From contig RPFO01000114.1 of assembly GCA_009746045.1 (NCBI GenBank), positions 357,219 through 421,218 on the forward strand: DNA of 64,000 nucleotides, given 5' to 3'. The DNA is from Mesostigma viride (lineage: Eukaryota; Streptophyta; Mesostigmatophyceae; Mesostigmatales; Mesostigmataceae). Under the pieces are notes generated by a model. It made no database searches. It saw only the letters and a program-made list of their open reading frames with translations, and was not told where the DNA came from. A program made the translations under genes and the position numbers. Position 1 is the stretch's first letter; each line of letters starts with the position of its first letter. Positions 60,801 to 64,000 of the stretch are shown one piece after another.

Positions 60801-63617
60801 ATTTTAGCCCCGCACCCATGCTGAGCGCAAGGCTGGTGAGGCACTTCTTGTACCGCCATAGCCTCAGCCGTCGGCGCTCAGCCAACGTTTACAAGAAAAA
60901 AGACCACAACAATGTCACTACGCCGCCAAAGTAGTCAAACTGCCCTAGCACGGGGCTGACATCAGCAACCGAGCTTAACTTAACACGCCAACCTGAGAAT
61001 GTAGCGACACCTACCGTACCACAAAAACAACAACCAATCAAATACCCTTTCCGAAAGGTTCTAATTATCATTCAACAAACCGGTTCAACAAACCCGGCCC
61101 TGTCAAACTTTAAGCATAAGATTGTTTCGAGATTGTAGCACAATAGGGCCACTGCCCCTACTAACAATTCCAGGTCGCCAGCCATTAGCCAAATCCGGTT
61201 ACATCTGCCAAACCCGCCCGGTTCAGCCGACCATCCAGGCGGCTCCCGTGAGCGGCCTTATTCCCCGCCTCACTTCGAGAAACTCTTTTCAAAGAAATCC
61301 GATTTTTCATTTCGGTACCATTGTGCGGATTTTATGTGACAAGGTGGAGTAAGGCGCACAAAAGATGTAAGCCCGCACGGAGCTTATTAGTAGCCAAAAG
61401 CTTATTACAAGGAAACAGCTCATTACGAGCAAAATGCTTATTAACAGCAACAAGCTTATAACGAGCAATAAGCTCATTACAAGGAAAAAGCAAAAAGCTT
61501 ATTATATGAGCAAAAGCTTATGACAAGGAAAGAGCAACCCTGGTCAACGGAACGCATATTCCACGGAAAGTAGGGTCCACGGAACGCATCATCGCCTGTC
61601 AACCTCTTGTCTTGGTGCCACCCCTCATCCACCCCTCATGGAACACGCACATGCACACGCACACGCACACGCACGCGCATGCATAAAGGCGAACTCCTAC
61701 CAACATACCTTGCAAAGGCAGTGGCGCCCTGGCCTGCGCGGCTGCAAACTCCGCGTGAGCCACCGCGTGGGAAGCCTCCGAGAAGCTCCCCCCCACCCGG
61801 ATCTGAACCGGGGGGTACAGGGGCATTGCTGGCATCCGGGGTGGCTGGGGTGGCTGGGGTGGCCGGGGAAAAGGCAGCGGGGGCGGCCGGGGACCAGGGG
61901 GCAGGAAATCCTGCCCTGGGGGGCCCTGGTACAGGAAAGCATACAAGGGAGATGCCCAAGAAGACGTGAAATAGTGCATACTAATGAATGATGATGATAT
62001 ATAAGATATTCGATAATAATATAATATAAATTATGCGTTATCCGTGTCATGCCACCGTTCGTGTGCCATGCAGAACCGTCAAGTGCTGAAGTGTACTACT
62101 TTAGCTAATTATAGCGCCATTGCGATAGCTAAACCCAGTAAAACTGTAGCGAAGTATAAGGTTTTCGCCGTACGTAATTCCCCGGCACAATACTATACAG
62201 AAATATATAGATCACACAACATATAAAATGAAAGAAAGATATAGATCAAACAATAACAGATCAAATTGTCCATTACTTGACAGTAGTAGAAATATATAGG
62301 TCACATAATTAGATGGCTGATAAATAGCTTAAGATAGATAGATCACATGATGATAGATAAAAAGGATAGCTAACAAATAGAAAGATCACACAATAATATA
62401 TTAGTTTAAAAGGATAGTTAACAAATAGATAAAAATAGATAGATCACATAATGAACCGCATGCCTTTGTTGAAAGCCATGGCCGACGGCGAATGCAGGGG
62501 TGGCTACCTTGGATGAATTAGCCACCACCCCTGGTCCCCTGGATATGCCTTTTCTGTCATTAATCATTTAGCCACGCAGTCCCCAAGGGGAGCCGCGGAG
62601 TACTTACCCCTATGTTGATGGTGTAAGCGACTATGTTAGTTAGTACATGCACACGCACACGCACACGCACACGCACACGCACACGCACACGCACACGCAC
62701 ACGCACACGCACACGCACACGCACACGCACACGCACACGCACACGCACACGCACACGCACACGCACACGCACACGCACACGCACACGCACACGCACACGC
62801 ACACGCACACGCACACGCACACGCACCGACGTAGGTGAGCTGGTACCACCTGTAGCTGTATGGGTCTACCACCTGTAGCTGTATGAGTCTACCTCCTGTA
62901 GCTGTATGAGTCTACCACCTGTAGCTGTATGAGTCTACCACCTGTAGCTGTATGAGTCTACCACCTGTAGCTGTATGAGTCTACCACCTATAGCTGTATG
63001 AGTCTACCACCTGTAGCTGTATGAGTCTACCACCTGTAGCTGTATGAGTCTACCACCTGTAGCTGTAGGACTCTACCACCTGTAGCTGTATGAGTCTACC
63101 AGTCCACACCATGTTAGCTGTCCCCGATCCGCGCGCCACCAAACCTGCACACGACCCATTAGACAGCCATCTCATCAGACAACAACAACAATATACATAT
63201 GTATGATACGATGGGGAGCCATGCGGGACCCATGACGTATCCACACACCAGGCTGCCCCCCGCCAGCTGGCGTGCCATGCCGAGCGCGTCCGGCCGGACC
63301 TGCCCCGCAGGAGCAGACCCAGGCAACGAGAGAACAGCTGTCGTTGAGGGTACAGCTGTCGTTGAGAGCACAGCCTTTGCCTCGGCCCCCAAGCTGGCAT
63401 CCGCAACTCCGGGGGGTAGGGTGTCATCGATAGGAGATTCCGAGGCATGGGAGTTCTCCCCTCCCCGAGGGGGTTCGCCGGCCACCGATGGCCGCAGGAG
63501 CCGCGTGGTGGTGCCACCAGGACGCGAAGGGGGTGCGTCGTCGTCAGTGTCGTGTCTTGCACCGGGGGGGGGGGGCGGGCAAACTCGGCCACGAGGGTCT
63601 TCCCTAGAACAGGCAGC
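48850..63617 (-). CDS. RNPC3: U11/U12 snRNP 65-kDa protein (RNPC3-like), 3' 11 exons
   Basis: Exons: 63617-63249, 61925-61709, 59214-59118, 58627-58546, 56424-55976, 54760-54595, 53753-53538, 52824-52737, 50985-50948, 49730-49665 and 48927-48850. From 61925 to the TAG the phases agree over 1497 nt (498 aa). The first visible exon carries the last strand of RRM1 (LGKTLVAEF). Then come Pro-rich linkers, [19 protein letters not shown] joined to [14 protein letters not shown] (a hallmark of this protein), an acidic Ser-rich stretch, basic [24 protein letters not shown], and the C-terminal RRM: VLYLKNL (RNP2), [17 protein letters not shown] (RNP1) and KPMVVVY. The protein bridges U11 and U12 snRNPs in the minor spliceosome, binding U12 snRNA through its C-terminal RRM. 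The N-terminal exons are beyond 64000. A one-base slip in a C-run near 63575 is needed in the first exon. Confidence 0.9.
49936..49973 (-). mobile_element. Family A micro-insertion, 20 nt
   Basis: The insert CAAGGAGACAACCAGCGCAG at 49945-49964 is flanked by the 9-mer ACACGATAT at 49936-49944 and 49965-49973. Confidence 0.88.
50255..50500. repeat. 30-bp tandem repeat
   Basis: About eight units of GGGCAATCAAGGATAGAATT plus AGGAAAGCGA, increasingly decayed to the right. Intronic in RNPC3. Confidence 0.9.
52600..52770 (-). repeat. Duplicate of RNPC3 RRM exon end
   Basis: [10 protein letters not shown] at the real exon end (52737-52770) has a decayed copy, [10 protein letters not shown], about 91 bp downstream on the minus strand (52645-52680). 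Confidence 0.8.
54180..54400. repeat. 28-bp tandem repeat (CACCAGCACGCAGTCGCATG)
   Basis: Eight copies alternating GATCACC, GGTCACC and GGTCAGC. Intronic in RNPC3. Confidence 0.93.
55201..55690. repeat. About 42-bp tandem repeat (CAGTATCGGAAACACCATAT)
   Basis: Twelve copies showing a three-unit higher-order pattern (ACACG, ATACAT, then AAATC variants) that repeats at least three times. Intronic in RNPC3. Confidence 0.94.
55971..55976 (-). other. GC-AG intron donor in RNPC3
   Basis: The exon ending at 55976 is followed by GCAAGT, the strong form of a GC donor. The next exon at 54760 restores the frame (Arg codon split AG/G). No GT donor nearby keeps the frame. Confidence 0.78.
57027..58278. 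mobile_element. Foldback element with (GGTG)n/(GGAT)n core
   Basis: Arms of about 150 bp at 57027-57176 and 58124-58278 are inverted copies of each other, matching at most positions with small indels. Shared segments include GGAAGAACCAAGGTTCGAAGAAA and GTCTACTAATTGGA. Between them lie a short unique stretch and the microsatellite. It sits in the RNPC3 intron between exons 58627-58546 and 56424-55976. No coding content. Confidence 0.8.
57246..58054. repeat. (GGTG)n then (GGAT)n microsatellite
   Basis: About 24 GGTG units switch sharply to about 178 GGAT units at 57343, with single interruptions near 57488 and 57665. Long MDGW frames are artefacts. Confidence 0.96.
59309..61304 (-). mobile_element. 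Split-direct-repeat (DIRS/PAT-like) non-autonomous element 2
   Basis: Same architecture as 35343-37559 with different sequence: P (59309-59432 and 59883-60007), linker with GGGTGGGTGGG, Q (59470-59882 and 60891-61304) and an 884-bp internal part at 60008-60890. Repeat copies within the element are virtually identical, indicating recent movement. Shared with element 1: CACCAGCATCTT...TTAAAACAATAAGT in P and GCAAGCATCCCCAGGTACGGA (split across the internal part). It lies in an RNPC3 intron. Confidence 0.7.
61380..61545. repeat. Degenerate repeat with AAGCTTATTACAAGGAAA
   Basis: About nine decayed copies of a 18-20-bp unit, intronic in RNPC3. Confidence 0.8.
62200..62455. repeat. AT-rich degenerate repeat (ATAGATCACAYAA)
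   Basis: Irregular copies of GATAGATCACATAATGATAG-like units, intronic in RNPC3. Confidence 0.65.
62647..62826. repeat. (CACACG)n microsatellite
   Basis: Thirty perfect hexamer copies. Open frames in every phase are artefacts. Confidence 0.97.
62850..63105. repeat. 23-bp tandem repeat (CACCTGTAGCTGTATGAGTC)
   Basis: Eleven near-perfect copies directly next to the hexamer array. No spacers, so not a CRISPR-like array. Confidence 0.94.
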
Positions 63618-64000
63618 CTGAGGATGCGGAGGACGACAGGTATGGCATCGCAAAACCAAGGTTGTGATGAAGAAGTAAGGTTGAAATAAAGTCAAAACAC
63701 GGCCTGACTAAGGACTGAGGACAGGCAGCCTGGAGACGAGGAGGGAGGAGACTGCGTCGCGAAACCGAGGCTGCGATGAAGTCAAGATTGTAATGCAACC
63801 AAGGTAGAGGTAAAGTCAAAACAGGGTCTTCCAGAGGACCGAGGACAGGCGGCCTGTGGGGATGGGGAGGAAGGAGACTGCATCCCAAGACCAAGATAAA
63901 ACTGAGGCATGGCCTTAGGGAGGACCGAGGACAGGCGGCCTGGGGATGGGGAGGACGGGTATGGCATAGCAGGACAAGAATGTAGTACAGTAGATGCAGG
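63618..64000 (-). repeat. Tandem copies of an RNPC3 exon acceptor
   Basis: The acceptor-exon start with AACAGGCAGCCTGAGGATG at 63608 recurs in decayed form near 63717, 63839 and 63927. Earlier RNPC3 exons must lie further right. Confidence 0.8.

Noticed and set aside
62850-63105. CRISPR-like array
   Set aside because: Units are contiguous with no unique spacers, and the genome is eukaryotic.

Overview
The window is nuclear DNA of a eukaryote. Its genes are split into many short exons (down to about 15-40 nt) by long, repeat-filled introns, and there are LINE, SINE-like and DNA-transposon remnants and kilobase-scale microsatellites. A TOM1/THH1-type membrane protein and a U11/U12-65K minor-spliceosome protein fit a green-lineage (algal or plant-like) host best. 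That taxonomic reading is inference, and the species is not identified. I rebuilt the genes by joining exons whose phases agree. Two of them were confirmed end to end by family resemblance.

Layout. 1-690: 3' end of a LINE with a (CATC)n tail. 1078-12326: a large CACTA (En/Spm-like) transposon inserted in a (CATC)n tract. It has near-perfect 12-bp terminal inverted repeats, inverted subterminal arrays of GTGAGAAA, and two divergent, apparently intact multi-exon genes: a 1060-aa tnp2-type transposase on + and an 816-aa Ala/Lys/Pro-rich companion on -. 12327-16800: the rest of the (CATC)n tract and degraded LINE copies. 18119-29154 (-): a complete 10-exon TOM1-like gene of 301 aa, with a 2-kb microsatellite complex in its last intron. 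29889-41050: two inverted copies of a repeat-bearing unit facing each other over a spacer that holds SINE-like insertions and a split-direct-repeat (DIRS/PAT-like) element. 41450-48166 (+): a 10-exon gene for a 287-aa protein that I do not recognise, possibly NTF2-like at its C-terminus. 48850-63617 (-): 11 exons of RNPC3 (U11/U12-65K), whose N-terminal exons lie beyond the right edge. Its introns hold a foldback element and a second split-direct-repeat element.

Three patterns stand out. (1) Almost every host exon edge is followed or preceded, inside the intron, by decayed tandem copies of that same exon/intron boundary ('ghost' splice sites), about 50-160 bp apart. (2) Two short retroposon families have left micro-insertions of 12-48 nt, each flanked by a clear target-site duplication. 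(3) The CACTA element is a compact two-gene mobile system with a shared divergent promoter.

The long open frames over microsatellites (MDGW, IHPS, AGGR, LLVSWSLG and similar) are translation artefacts and are not listed as genes.
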